The notes: generated by a model not told the origin, from the sequence alone. A DNA stretch of 15,938 nt from an uncultured Collinsella sp. (GCA_958354105.1 CATWVA010000039.1:1-15938); one strand, 5' to 3'. Counted from the first letter of the stretch, positions 6,003-14,235 are shown. Made by a program: numbers and translations.

Positions 6003-8028
6003 CGTCAAGGAATCGTGCATCATGCGCGTGTTTTTCAATGTACTCGCGGCGATAGCCGACCTCGGAACCCATCAGCTCACGCACGGCGCGGTCCGCCACC
6101 ACGGCGTCCTCGATCGACACGCGCTGCAGGATGCGGGTCTTGGGGTCCATCGTCGTCGAGGCAAGCTGCTTGGGGTCCATCTCGCCCAGACCCTTGTAGC
6201 GCTGGACGGTATAGCCCTTGCGCTTCTTGGTAATCTTGCCATCCTTGGCCTTGCCGTCCTCGTCGTTGTCGTCGGGGTTCAGGCCCAGGCTCTGGATGGT
6301 GTCGCGCAGGATCTCGTCTTCGGGCTGGCGGCCGTTGGGATACACGTAGTGGATCTTGTTGCGCACCTTAATGCCAAAGATGGGCGGGCAGGCAACATAG
6401 ACGTAGCCGGCATCGATCAGCGGACGCATGTACTTGTAGAAGAACGTCAGCAGCAGGATGCGGATATGCGCACCGTCAACGTCTGCATCGGTCATGATGA
6501 TGATCTTGTGGTAGCGCGCCTTGGTGATATCGAAGTCGCCGCCGTCGCCGGCGCTCGTCGTAACGCCGCAGCCGATCGCGGTAATCAGCGACTGGATGGT
6601 GTCACTCGAGAACGCGCGGTGGTCGCCCACGCGCTCGACGTTCAAAATCTTACCGCGCAGGGGCAGAATCGCCTGGATGTCTCGGCGACGGCCGTCCTTG
6701 GCCGAACCGCCTGCCGAGTCGCCCTCTACGATGAAGAGCTCGGTCAGCTCGGCATCGCGCACCGAGCAGTCGGCGAGCTTACCGGGCAGGGACGCCGTCT
6801 CGAGCAGGCTCTTGCGGCGGGTCGCCTCGCGCGCCTTGCGGGCGGCATTGCGCGCCTTGCAGGCCTGCTGCGCCTTCTTGACGATCTCGCGAGCGGGCTT
6901 AGGGTGCTCCTCGAGGTAATCGGCGAGGCCGTCGGTCACGATCTTGAGTGTCAGCGCGCGCATATAGGAGCTGCCGAGCTTGGCCTTGGTCTGGCCCTCA
7001 AACTGCGGGTCGGGCAGCTTGACCGAGATAACGGCCGAAAGGCCCTCGCGCACATCGTCGCCGGTCAGGTTGGCATCTTTTTCCTTGAGCAGGTTCTGCT
7101 TGCGCGCGTAATCGTTGATCACGCGGGTGAGCGCGGTGCGGAAGCCCTCAAGGTGCATGCCGCCCTCGGGGGTGTAGATGTCGTTGGCAAACGACATGAC
7201 GTTCTCGCCGTAGCCGCTATTCCACTGCAGGGAAACCTCGACCTCGCCCATCTTGGTCACAGGCGCGTCCGGGTCCGATTTGCCCTCGATGTAGATGGGC
7301 TCCTTAAAGGCTTCGGGGACGTCCTTGCCCTCGTTGAGGAACTTGACGAAGTCGATGATGCCGCCCTCGTAGCAAAACTCCTCCACGTGGGGAGTCGCAT
7401 CGCGCTCATCGGTCAGCACGATCTTGAGGTTCTTATTGAGGAACGCCGTCTCCTGCAGACGGTTGTGCAGCGTATCGAAATCGTAGATGCAGGTCTCGAA
7501 GATCTCGTCGTCGGGCCAGAAGGTGACGGTGGTGCCCGTCGAATCCGAGGTGCCCACGACCTCCATCTTCTTGACGGTCTTGCCGCGCGAGAACTCCATC
7601 TCGTAGGTGTTGCCATCGCGACGAACCTGAACGACCACGCGCTTGGACAGTGCGTTGACGACGGAAATACCCACGCCGTGCAGGCCGCCTGAGACCTTAT
7701 AGGCCGAGTTATCGAACTTACCGCCGGCGTGCAGGATCGTCATGACGACCTCGAGCGTCGGGATCTTTTTAACAGGGTGCTCGTCGACGGGGATGCCGCG
7801 CCCGTTGTCGACGACCGTGATGGAGTTGTCGGCGTGGACCGTCACCTGGATCTCGGTGCAGAAACCGGCCATGGCCTCGTCGACGGAGTTGTCAACGATC
7901 TCCCACACCAGGTGATGCAGACCGCTGGCGCTCGTCGAGCCGATATACATGCCCGGGCGCTTACGAACGGCCTCGAGACCTTCGAGAATCTTAATCTCGC
8001 CGCCATCGTAATCGTTTTCGTTTGCCAC
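5998..8028 (-). CDS. gyrB: DNA gyrase subunit B, 676 aa
   Basis: ATPase subunit of gyrase. The GHKL fold shows WEIVDNSVDEA (Glu43, Asn47), DNGRGI at 74-79 and GGLHGVG at 114-120. GQTKAKLGSS near 345 carries the transducer-domain lysine. The TOPRIM domain has EGDSAGGSAK with Glu435, and DADVD with Asp514/516/518. The tail GYTVQRYKGLGEMDP.. is the standard GyrB C-terminus. The frame is open upstream to a TTG, but the GTG at 8026-8028 preceded by AAGGAGG is the likely start (MANENDYDGG). It is separated from dciA by a terminator, so gyrB-gyrA form their own unit. I see only a weak promoter candidate in 8029-8078. A short charged insert (about 583-604) precedes the conserved tail and is unremarkable. 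Confidence 0.98.
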   Translation of the reverse strand: MANENDYDGGEIKILEGLEAVRKRPGMYIGSTSASGLHHLVWEIVDNSVDEAMAGFCTEIQVTVHADNSITVVDNGRGIPVDEHPVKKIPTLEVVMTILHAGGKFDNSAYKVSGGLHGVGISVVNALSKRVVVQVRRDGNTYEMEFSRGKTVKKMEVVGTSDSTGTTVTFWPDDEIFETCIYDFDTLHNRLQETAFLNKNLKIVLTDERDATPHVEEFCYEGGIIDFVKFLNEGKDVPEAFKEPIYIEGKSDPDAPVTKMGEVEVSLQWNSGYGENVMSFANDIYTPEGGMHLEGFRTALTRVINDYARKQNLLKEKDANLTGDDVREGLSAVISVKLPDPQFEGQTKAKLGSSYMRALTLKIVTDGLADYLEEHPKPAREIVKKAQQACKARNAARKAREATRRKSLLETASLPGKLADCSVRDAELTELFIVEGDSAGGSAKDGRRRDIQAILPLRGKILNVERVGDHRAFSSDTIQSLITAIGCGVTTSAGDGGDFDITKARYHKIIIMTDADVDGAHIRILLLTFFYKYMRPLIDAGYVYVACPPIFGIKVRNKIHYVYPNGRQPEDEILRDTIQSLGLNPDDNDEDGKAKDGKITKKRKGYTVQRYKGLGEMDPKQLASTTMDPKTRILQRVSIEDAVVADRAVRELMGSEVGYRREYIEKHAHDARFLDA

Positions 8029-8077
8029 ACGTCCTCCTTCAGTCAAGAAAATGTGTACAGCCTTACTAGTTTATCGT

Positions 8078-8107
8078 AAAAAAATACCCTCGGGAACGAG
8101 GGTATTT
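8078..8107 (-). terminator. Intrinsic terminator of dnaN-recF-dciA
   Basis: Read leftward, AAATACCCTCG - TTCC - CGAGGGTATTT is a perfect 11-bp stem with a tetraloop that runs into seven T. It lies 26 bp after the dciA stop and separates that operon from gyrB-gyrA. Confidence 0.95.
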
Positions 8108-8133
8108 GGCTCTACAAGGCCACCAGATGCGAT

Positions 8134-8697
8134 TTAAGGCTCTTTTTTGCTTTGCACGCCCTTGGCCCACTCGGCACTGGCTCTCATGGCATTCTCGAGG
8201 GCCTCGCGCAGTTTTTGGTCTTCGATGGGCGCCACCTGGCGCTCAATCTCGGTGCGCTCGGCCTCACTTAGATCGGCGTGCGGGGCCGGCGGGCGTTCGG
8301 TCGTCGCCAGGCGCAGGCGCTCCTTGGCGGCGGGCGGCGTGTGACCGGGCGCGGTGGTTTTGAACACCAGGCCGTCCACATGCGCACCGGCGCGCTCCAT
8401 GCGCGCGCGGATGATCTCGCGCAACAGCGTCATTTCCTGCGTCCACGAGGGCGAGTCGAGATATACCAGCAGCTCATTGGACTCGGGCAGGTAGCGCAGG
8501 CCCGTCACATGCCGCCCCTCGCGCGTGCCCGAGCACACCGCGTTCCACGCGCGATAGACCGCGCGCGACTCCTCGGCGGCCTCCATCTGCGCACGGCGCG
8601 CAGGGGTCGCAGCCGCCAGGATGCGCTGGCGCTCTGCGTTCAAAAAGCCACTGAAGGCGACCGTTTCGCTCTCGCGCTCGTAATTAGCACGTCTCAC
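8134..8697 (-). CDS. dciA: DUF721 / DciA-family protein, 187 aa (predicted helicase loader)
   Basis: DUF721 proteins, renamed DciA, are the ancestral partners of the replicative helicase DnaB and replace DnaC in most bacteria. The domain is seen at about 45-115: RAVYRAWNAVCSGT, then LLVYLDSPSWTQEM (the typical L.V...S.AWA.EL pattern), LLREIIRARM and VDGLVFKT. The C-terminal 70 residues are charged and helical, probably disordered until bound. It occupies the same place between recF and gyrB as the DUF721 gene of mycobacteria (Rv0004). The start is a GTG (8695-8697) that overlaps the end of recF by 14 bp. AAGGTGG lies about 10 bases upstream, so translation is probably coupled to recF. Family assignment is firm; the helicase-loading role is inferred from the family. 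Confidence 0.88.
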   Translation of the reverse strand: MRRANYERESETVAFSGFLNAERQRILAAATPARRAQMEAAEESRAVYRAWNAVCSGTREGRHVTGLRYLPESNELLVYLDSPSWTQEMTLLREIIRARMERAGAHVDGLVFKTTAPGHTPPAAKERLRLATTERPPAPHADLSEAERTEIERQVAPIEDQKLREALENAMRASAEWAKGVQSKKEP

Positions 8698-9790
8698 CCA
8701 TGCTCACCACCTTGGCTCGATCAAGCAGGTCATCGGTAAAGTACCCCAGGTTGGTCGTGGTTATGACCGTCTGGATATCATCGCCGATCAGACGCAGGAA
8801 AGCGCCGCGACGCTCGCCGTCGAGTTCGCTCATCACGTCGTCCAAAAGCAGCAGTGGGGCGGTGCCCAGGACATCGCGAGCCACGGCCACCTCGGCCACC
8901 TTCCAGGACAGCACCAACGTTCGCTGCTGTCCTTGGCTGGCAAATGAACGGGCGGAGCGACCCGCCACGGTAAACTCAATCTCGTCGCGATGCGGTCCCA
9001 CCAGCGTCACGCCGCGGCGAATTTCCTCGTCGGCGTGCTCATCGAGGGCAGCCAGCATGCGCTCGTACGCCCAGCCCTTCAGCTCTTCGCGATCCTCGAC
9101 CTGGGGCAAATCCCCCAGCGTGGACGCATAGGACACGTTGGCGGCCTCACCGGACGCCACTTGCCCGTAGGCAGCGCGCACATGGCCCGCCAGCCGGTCG
9201 AGTAGGGCCAACCGGTGCACGAGCAGGGCCGAGCCCGCGCGGGCAATCGAATCGTTCCACGCGCCGAGCATCTCGCGGCAGCACCAGGTCTCCTTGAGCA
9301 AGGCATTACGCTGGGTCACGCAACGCCCATAGGTATTCGCAAGATCGGCATAGCGTGCGCTCAGTTGCATGCCAAAGTCATCGAGGGCGGCGCGGCGCAC
9401 ACTGGCGCCTCGCTTAACCATGTCCAGATGGTCGGGACAAAACAGCACGCTCGGCAGAACCCCGCGCACACCGGCGGCGGAGCATCTCTTGCCGTTGCGG
9501 CTAAACGAGCGCTTACCGTCCCCCGCGCTCAATCCCATATCAAGCACGCGGCCGTCGCCCTCGAGCCTCAGCTCGACCTTGCACGAGCCCACGCCGTCAT
9601 GGACGAGCTCGGCTGCGGTCGGATGCCTAAACGAGGCACCGCTCGTCAGCAGCTGCAGCGCCTCTATGAGATTGGTCTTTCCCGCTGCGTTGGGTCCCGC
9701 AAGTATCGTCACGCCCTCGTCTAGGGCAAGGCGATAGCTATCGAAGCTGCGGTAGTGCGCGACGGAAAGATCGCGGGCGAACATGGTCAT
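8684..9790 (-). CDS. recF: DNA replication and repair protein RecF, 368 aa
   Basis: SMC/ABC-type ATPase that helps load RecA at gaps behind stalled forks, with RecO and RecR. Walker A is GPNAAGKTN (32-40), GPHRDE is at 265-270, the signature motif SQGQQR at 285-290 and Walker B LLLLDDVMSELD at 313-324. Length is normal for the family. The open frame extends well upstream into dnaN, but the RecF start MTMFARDLSVAHYRSF fixes the ATG at 9788-9790 (or Met3 at 9784). It begins 10 bp after the dnaN stop with no evident ribosome-binding site, so it probably depends on translation of dnaN. It overlaps dciA at its 3' end. Confidence 0.97.
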   Translation of the reverse strand: MTMFARDLSVAHYRSFDSYRLALDEGVTILAGPNAAGKTNLIEALQLLTSGASFRHPTAAELVHDGVGSCKVELRLEGDGRVLDMGLSAGDGKRSFSRNGKRCSAAGVRGVLPSVLFCPDHLDMVKRGASVRRAALDDFGMQLSARYADLANTYGRCVTQRNALLKETWCCREMLGAWNDSIARAGSALLVHRLALLDRLAGHVRAAYGQVASGEAANVSYASTLGDLPQVEDREELKGWAYERMLAALDEHADEEIRRGVTLVGPHRDEIEFTVAGRSARSFASQGQQRTLVLSWKVAEVAVARDVLGTAPLLLLDDVMSELDGERRGAFLRLIGDDIQTVITTTNLGYFTDDLLDRAKVVSMGETC

Positions 9791-9800
9791 GGGGCGGTTG

Positions 9801-10904
9801 CTAGATGCGGACCGGCATGACCAGGTACAGGTAGTTGATCTTGTCGTAGGACTTGAAGATGCCCGCCTGCGAGTAGCTCTTGAGCTCCAGTGTGATCTCC
9901 TTCTCCTTGGACAGGGCATTGAGGCAGCCGAAGATGTAGTGGTAGTTGAAGGCGATGGTGCCCGACTCGCCCTCGGCCTCGACATCGATCGTCTCCTGCG
10001 CAAGGTCCTGGTCATTGGAAATGGAGGACAGGCCCATCTGCCCGTTCTCGACATCGATCTCGAACTTGACGGCGGGATTGGCGCTCGCGATAACGGCCAC
10101 GCGCTTGAGGGCGGCGTTAAAGGCGGCGACGTCGATCTTGACGCTCGTCACGCACGAATCGGGGATGAGCTGCTTGTAGTTGGGGTACACGCCCTCGATG
10201 CGGCGCGACACGTAGGTGGTGTTGCCGGCCTCAAAGACAACCTGGGTGTCAGTAGCCCCGATCATGATGGTCGCCTGGCTGGCCATGATGTTCAGTGCGT
10301 CGTTAAAGGCGTCAGCCGGAACGTTGAGCTCAAAGGAGCCCTCGAGGGTCGAGGTCTCGACCTGCGTATCGCACACGGCCAAGCGGAAGGAATCGGTCGC
10401 CACCAGGCGCACGGTGTTGTTCTCGACCTTCATGTGCACGCCGCCCAGGATGGGGCGGGCCTTGTCGGTCGAGGTGACGCGCCACACGCGGCCGACCATT
10501 TCGGACAAGATATCGGTCGGCAGCTCCACGGCACTCTCGATGGCATAGGCCGGAAACTCGGGGAAGTCATTGGCATCGAGCGTGTTCAGGCGGAAAGAGC
10601 TCTTCTCGCAACTAATCAGCACCTGGCGCTCGGACAGCTCAAAGGTGACCGGGGCATCGGGGAGGGTCTTGGTGATATTGGAGAGCATCTTACAGGGGAT
10701 AACCATCTCGCCCTCTTCTTCGACATGCGCCGCGATGCGATGACGGATCGAGATGGTGTAGTTAGAGGTCTGGAATTCCAAGATGCCGTCTTGCGCCTTG
10801 ACGAGCACGCCCGACAGGATGGGAAGGGTGGATGCCGAAGCGACACCCTTCATAACGACGCCGATGGCTTGTGTAAGCGAGCTCTGGCTGACGATGAACT
10901 TCAT
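9801..10904 (-). CDS. dnaN: DNA polymerase III beta subunit (sliding clamp), 367 aa
   Basis: Ring-shaped clamp that tethers DNA polymerase III and other clamp-binding proteins to DNA. Length and ends are standard: MKFIVSQSSLTQAIGVVMKGVA..TLPILSGVLV at the N-terminus, VATDSFRLAV in the second domain, and the YLVMPVRI C-terminus at the protein-binding cleft. The ATG at 10902-10904 is preceded by AAAGGT. It is first in the leftward dnaN-recF-dciA operon and is separated from dnaA by the 238-bp origin segment, so it probably has its own promoter there, though I could not pick a convincing one. Confidence 0.98.
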   Translation of the reverse strand: MKFIVSQSSLTQAIGVVMKGVASASTLPILSGVLVKAQDGILEFQTSNYTISIRHRIAAHVEEEGEMVIPCKMLSNITKTLPDAPVTFELSERQVLISCEKSSFRLNTLDANDFPEFPAYAIESAVELPTDILSEMVGRVWRVTSTDKARPILGGVHMKVENNTVRLVATDSFRLAVCDTQVETSTLEGSFELNVPADAFNDALNIMASQATIMIGATDTQVVFEAGNTTYVSRRIEGVYPNYKQLIPDSCVTSVKIDVAAFNAALKRVAVIASANPAVKFEIDVENGQMGLSSISNDQDLAQETIDVEAEGESGTIAFNYHYIFGCLNALSKEKEITLELKSYSQAGIFKSYDKINYLYLVMPVRI

Positions 10905-11142
10905 CTTTTAATACCTTTCTATAGATATAAATATCTTAATAATAGTAATAGCACTGACGAAACTGTTGATTACTCTCAAAGACGCAGGTCAGACCCAAAA
11001 AGAGAATCGACAGCAACCTGTGTGCAACGGGGGTGGTTTTCCACGTTCAAAACCTGCGCAAAACTTTTCATCACCGCGGGTTGGGTTTTAAACACCTTAT
11101 GCCCGTGGTTTCGACAAGTTTTCAACAGGTGTCTCTATTTCC
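10905..11142. other. Origin segment between dnaA and dnaN (oriC candidate, part 1)
   Basis: No gene lies in these 238 bp. Next to dnaN is an AT-rich stretch (about 10915-10951). Farther on are rightward-facing box-like sites TTTTCCACG (11037-11045), TTTTCATCA (11065-11073) and TTTTCAACA (11119-11127), and a leftward TAATCAACA (10964-10972). The 14-mer AGTTTTCAACAGGT (11117-11130) recurs twice, inverted, in the rpmH-side intergenic region. The dnaA-dnaN gap is the classical actinobacterial oriC position. Confidence 0.75.
10923..10951 (+). promoter_or_regulatory. Candidate DNA-unwinding element with DnaA-trio-like repeats
   Basis: The perfect AT palindrome AGATATAAATATCT (10923-10936) is followed by five TA(A/G) triplets in a row: TAA TAA TAG TAA TAG (10937-10951). 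Twelve bases farther on is a box-like site (10964-10972). DnaA-trio elements are defined as 3'-(G/A)AT-5' repeats next to a DnaA box. This stretch is also the dnaN leader, so low GC alone could have a promoter-related cause. Confidence 0.5.
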
Positions 11143-12867
11143 CTACGAGCGCAGTGTAATTTTATCGCGCAGCGACTTGAGGTCTTCGGTGACGGTGCGG
11201 TCTTCCTGGATCATCTTCTGGACCTTTTTGTAGCTTGTGCTGACGGTCGAGTGGTTGCGGTTGCCAAATTCGGCGCCTACCGCCGTGGTCGTCATCTCGC
11301 ACATTTCGATGGCCAGGTAGATAGCGATATGGCGTGCCTTGGCGATATTGGCGTTGCGACGCGGGCCGATGAGCTCCTCGTGCGTCACGCCGTACTGCTC
11401 TTCGATGACGGACTGAACCGTCTGGACGTTGATCTTTTTGGCCGATGTGTCGAAGTACTGGCTGGCGATGGCGTCGATATCGTCAAAGGTGAGCTCCCCG
11501 CCCTCGCGCTCGCGGTCGCCCGCCTCGCCGGCGCAGCGCTCGCAGAAGCTCTCGAGTTCGCGGATGTTGGTGCCCGACACCTCTGCCATGTGCTTAAAGT
11601 GCTCATCGGTCAGGTGCCCGCCGTCGCCCCCGTAGGCCGCCAGCAGCGAGTCGTCGCCTGCCTCGGGAGCGGCGACGATGGTGTTCTCGTAATAGCGCTG
11701 CAAGATCTTGTATTTCATCTCGTAGCTGGGCTCTGCGACCAGGCAGAGCATGCCGGCGTTGAAGCGGCTGGTCAGACGCTCGTCCATGCTCAGGTCCTTG
11801 GGGGCACGGTCTGCCGCGATGACGACCTTCTTGTTGTTGCGGATGAACTCGTCCATGAGCTGGAAAAAGTAGTCCACGCTCGCGCGCTTGCCGATGATGT
11901 TTTGGATGTCATCGATGATGAGCACGTCCACGCCGTGGTACGCCTGCATGATGGGGGCGTTGCTCTTCTTTTGGCGGTCGAACTCGGTCATCAGGTCGTC
12001 CAGATATGCCTGGGAGTTGGCATACTTGACCTTGATCTCGGGCGACTTCTCGGCGAGCTCGTTTTTGATGGCAAGCAGTAGGTGCGTCTTGCCCAGGCCC
12101 GATTTGCCGTAGATGAACAGCGATGTGCATGTGCCGCGCTCGTCCGCGAGGGCGGCAAACTTGAGTGCCGAGCGATAGGCATGGCTGTTCTCGGGGCCGT
12201 AGACAAAGTTCTCAAAGGTAAATTTTGAGTTCGCGGCGAGCGGGGCTCCATCCGTATTCTGCTCGGCCGGCACGGTCGGTGCTGGCACGGGTGAAGCGGG
12301 GGCCGCAGCTTGCGTGGATTTAGCCGGCGCTCCGCCCTTCATCTGGTTCATCATGCGACGAAAATCATCGGCCGAGAGTGTGTTCTTGATTGCAATGCCC
12401 GAATCCGCGCTCGCCGCTGCGTCGTGAGCGATTGGCATGTGCGTGACGGGTGCGTTCGCTGGCGTCGCCGCCGCGGTCGGCAACGGTGCCATGGTTTCAC
12501 GGGAAACATCGCTGTGCTGGTGCTCGATTGTCGGCACGTCGCCTGCGGAGGCCGACACCGCCGGGGAAGCAGCGGGAGCCGCGGCGGCCGCCGTCGCGGC
12601 AGCGGATTCCGTCGCGGCGCCTTGCGGTGCCACGATGTCGAGCGCAATCGGTGCAAAGGCGATTTCTTCCAGATAGGCCTCAATAGTCGGCTGATGCTTT
12701 TTGAGCTGCGCGATGGCAAAGCGCGAGGGGGCCTCGATCGTGAGCGTATCTTCGGTCAGGCTTATGGCGCGCGATTGCCCCAGCATGTTGATGAGGCGTG
12801 CATCTTGGCCGTCGCGCTGACAAAAGGCGATGGCATCCCCCAGGATGATGCTTGCTTCCTCGTCCAC
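11143..12867 (-). CDS. dnaA: Chromosomal replication initiator DnaA, 574 aa, divergent DNA-contact residues
   Basis: AAA+ initiator that binds oriC and melts it. Domain I is about 1-80. An unusually long Ala/Pro/Thr-rich linker (about 83-212) makes the protein longer than the usual 450-520 aa. FTFENFVYGPENSHAY opens the AAA+ domain, with Walker A GKSGLGKTH (254-262), Walker B VLIIDD (315-320), and LTSRF with the arginine finger near 368. Domain IV ends in IYLAIEMCEMTTTAVGAEF then GNRNHSTV (535-542), where most DnaA proteins have GGRDHTTV. Asn538 and Ser540 replace the Asp and Thr that contact bases in E. coli (D433, T435), and Lys510 stands at the E. coli R399 position. The GTG start (12865-12867) follows GGGAG. 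It lies 15 bp after the 450-aa ATPase gene, so the two are cotranscribed. Confidence 0.97.
   Translation of the reverse strand: MDEEASIILGDAIAFCQRDGQDARLINMLGQSRAISLTEDTLTIEAPSRFAIAQLKKHQPTIEAYLEEIAFAPIALDIVAPQGAATESAAATAAAAAPAASPAVSASAGDVPTIEHQHSDVSRETMAPLPTAAATPANAPVTHMPIAHDAAASADSGIAIKNTLSADDFRRMMNQMKGGAPAKSTQAAAPASPVPAPTVPAEQNTDGAPLAANSKFTFENFVYGPENSHAYRSALKFAALADERGTCTSLFIYGKSGLGKTHLLLAIKNELAEKSPEIKVKYANSQAYLDDLMTEFDRQKKSNAPIMQAYHGVDVLIIDDIQNIIGKRASVDYFFQLMDEFIRNNKKVVIAADRAPKDLSMDERLTSRFNAGMLCLVAEPSYEMKYKILQRYYENTIVAAPEAGDDSLLAAYGGDGGHLTDEHFKHMAEVSGTNIRELESFCERCAGEAGDREREGGELTFDDIDAIASQYFDTSAKKINVQTVQSVIEEQYGVTHEELIGPRRNANIAKARHIAIYLAIEMCEMTTTAVGAEFGNRNHSTVSTSYKKVQKMIQEDRTVTEDLKSLRDKITLRS
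12493..12508. promoter_or_regulatory. parS-like site inside dnaA
   Basis: Read on the dnaA strand, the 16-mer is TGTTTCCCGTGAAACC-like and matches the bacterial parS consensus TGTTTCACGTGAAACA at 14 of 16 positions. The 14-base core has a single mismatch. It encodes VSRET in the disordered DnaA linker, where constraint on protein sequence is low. ParB/parS sites normally cluster near oriC. No parA or parB gene is in the window. One degenerate copy could be chance. Confidence 0.45.
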
Positions 12868-12882
12868 TGTCTCTCCCGTTCT

Positions 12883-14235
12883 TTAGCTCTGAGCTCGCAC
12901 GCGAGCGGCGCCGAGTTCGGTCAGATGGTATTTCTGGCCATGCTTGATGACCAAGCCGGCCTGCGCCAAGTCATTGAGCGTGCGTGACCAAGTGGGGGCC
13001 GAGTTTCCAAACGCCCTCGCCAGATCGGTTGCACCGCACGCTTGATTTTGCGCCAGATAGCCTAGCGCGGCGTTGCCGCGATCGCTTACGAACACGTCCG
13101 GTTGTGGCTGCGCATACTGATTTGCTGCATTAGGATACATCATTTGAGCTGCTGGTTGTTGAGAACTCTGCATCGGCGGCATTTGCTGTTGAAAACTTTG
13201 AGGCCACTGTTGGTAAGGCTGCGGAGGCATCTGCTGGGCCCAAGGGTTGTACTGCTGCTGCGGCATCTGCTGGTACGGCTGCTGATATCCCTGCTGGTAC
13301 TGCTGCGGGAACTGCTGGCCATACCCCAGTGGCGGCATCTGCTGATATGGATATCCCTGTTGGTACGGCTGATAGCCCATTTGCTGGCCACCCGGTGCCC
13401 CCGTCGCCTGCTGCATTGCTGCTGCATCCTGATCCGCCAGCGGCATGGTCTCTGGCATGTTTGGCAGCATCGACATCGATGTCGCCTGGGGCTCTTGTGT
13501 AGGAAGCATTCCGGGCTGCTGCATCTGTCCCACGGGGGGCTGCATCTGCTGCGTTGCCATGGGCTGCTGCGCAAAAGCTCCCGGCAGGGGATATGTGGGC
13601 TGTTCCGTCTCGGGCCGCACGGCAGCGCCGCGTCCGCCGGCACGCTCGATTTCCTGCACGCGTTTAGGGTTCAGGCTTACCGTAACCACGGTGCCGTTGC
13701 CCATGTTGTCCTCGATGGATACGGCACCGCCGGCGTTTTCCAAATACTCCTGCACCATGGGAAACCCTGCTCCGGTTCCACGGATATAGCGCTTCATCTT
13801 GCTGTTTGCGCTGGTAACGCCAAAGTCGAAAGCGCGTTCCTTGTCGTCGATGCCGGGTCCTTGGTCAGCAAAGCGGATGGTGTCTCCGCCGTCCAGAATC
13901 GAGATGATGGGCTCGGCAAAGTGTGCGTGGATAAAGTTTTCGACAATCTCGCGGATGACCATGAGCGAGATATGGCCACCTTGCTCTTTCATACACTGGT
14001 AGACGGTGTTGGTCGTCTCTTCCAAATACGTGCGGACATCTTGCGGATCAATGACGATCACACGCGGTGTCGACAGCATGTCGTCATAGACGGCGATGCG
14101 TGCGGCGTACATGGCTTTTGGCGCCTGCGGGGTCGTCTGTTCGCCTTCCTCACGCTCTTCGCGCACGCCGGTGATGTGCTCGTTGTCGGGTGCCGGGTCT
14201 CCGGAATCGACCATGGTGTAAAAGTCGTCAGACAT
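12883..14235 (-). CDS. GHKL ATPase with Gln/Pro-rich linker and winged-helix tail, 450 aa, coupled to dnaA
   Basis: I know no named family for the full protein. Residues about 60-190 form a GHKL (HATPase_c) fold: N-box REIVENFIHAHF (Glu96, Asn100), G1 box FADQGPGID (122-130), FDFGVTSA, G2 box RGTGAGF (152-158) and the strand GNGTVVTVSL. The E...N..IH.. pattern and layout resemble SpoIIAB/RsbW anti-sigma kinases more than histidine kinases, and there is no DHp helix pair or membrane segment. Residues about 210-380 are rich in Gln, Pro, Met and Tyr with YQQ/PQQ repeats and are surely disordered. Residues about 385-447 look like a winged helix-turn-helix (LARAFGNSAPTWSRTLNDLAQAGLV). The ATG at 14233-14235 has only a weak GAGCGG site. 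It faces the origin and is followed after 15 bp by dnaA, so it may control, or be controlled with, initiation. That role is inference. Confidence 0.85.
   Translation of the reverse strand: MSDDFYTMVDSGDPAPDNEHITGVREEREEGEQTTPQAPKAMYAARIAVYDDMLSTPRVIVIDPQDVRTYLEETTNTVYQCMKEQGGHISLMVIREIVENFIHAHFAEPIISILDGGDTIRFADQGPGIDDKERAFDFGVTSANSKMKRYIRGTGAGFPMVQEYLENAGGAVSIEDNMGNGTVVTVSLNPKRVQEIERAGGRGAAVRPETEQPTYPLPGAFAQQPMATQQMQPPVGQMQQPGMLPTQEPQATSMSMLPNMPETMPLADQDAAAMQQATGAPGGQQMGYQPYQQGYPYQQMPPLGYGQQFPQQYQQGYQQPYQQMPQQQYNPWAQQMPPQPYQQWPQSFQQQMPPMQSSQQPAAQMMYPNAANQYAQPQPDVFVSDRGNAALGYLAQNQACGATDLARAFGNSAPTWSRTLNDLAQAGLVIKHGQKYHLTELGAARVRAQS
13097..13580. repeat. Low-complexity coding repeat (CTG/TTG-rich on + strand)
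   Basis: This segment encodes the Gln/Pro/Tyr/Met linker of the 450-aa ATPase with recurring units such as CTGCTGGTACGGCTG. Such stretches are prone to length change by slippage. It also produces a long opposite-strand frame that is not a gene. Confidence 0.7.

Noticed and set aside
5932..7692. 586-residue open frame on the plus strand
   Set aside because: It is antisense to gyrB, with the same shadow composition.
8029..8078. gyrB promoter TTTACG-17-TACACA (read leftward)
   Set aside because: Only 4/6 and 3/6 matches, and it overlaps the upstream terminator tail. Too weak to annotate although a promoter is expected here.
9783..11159. 458-residue open frame on the plus strand
   Set aside because: It is antisense to dnaN and runs into the origin gap. 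No recognisable domain.
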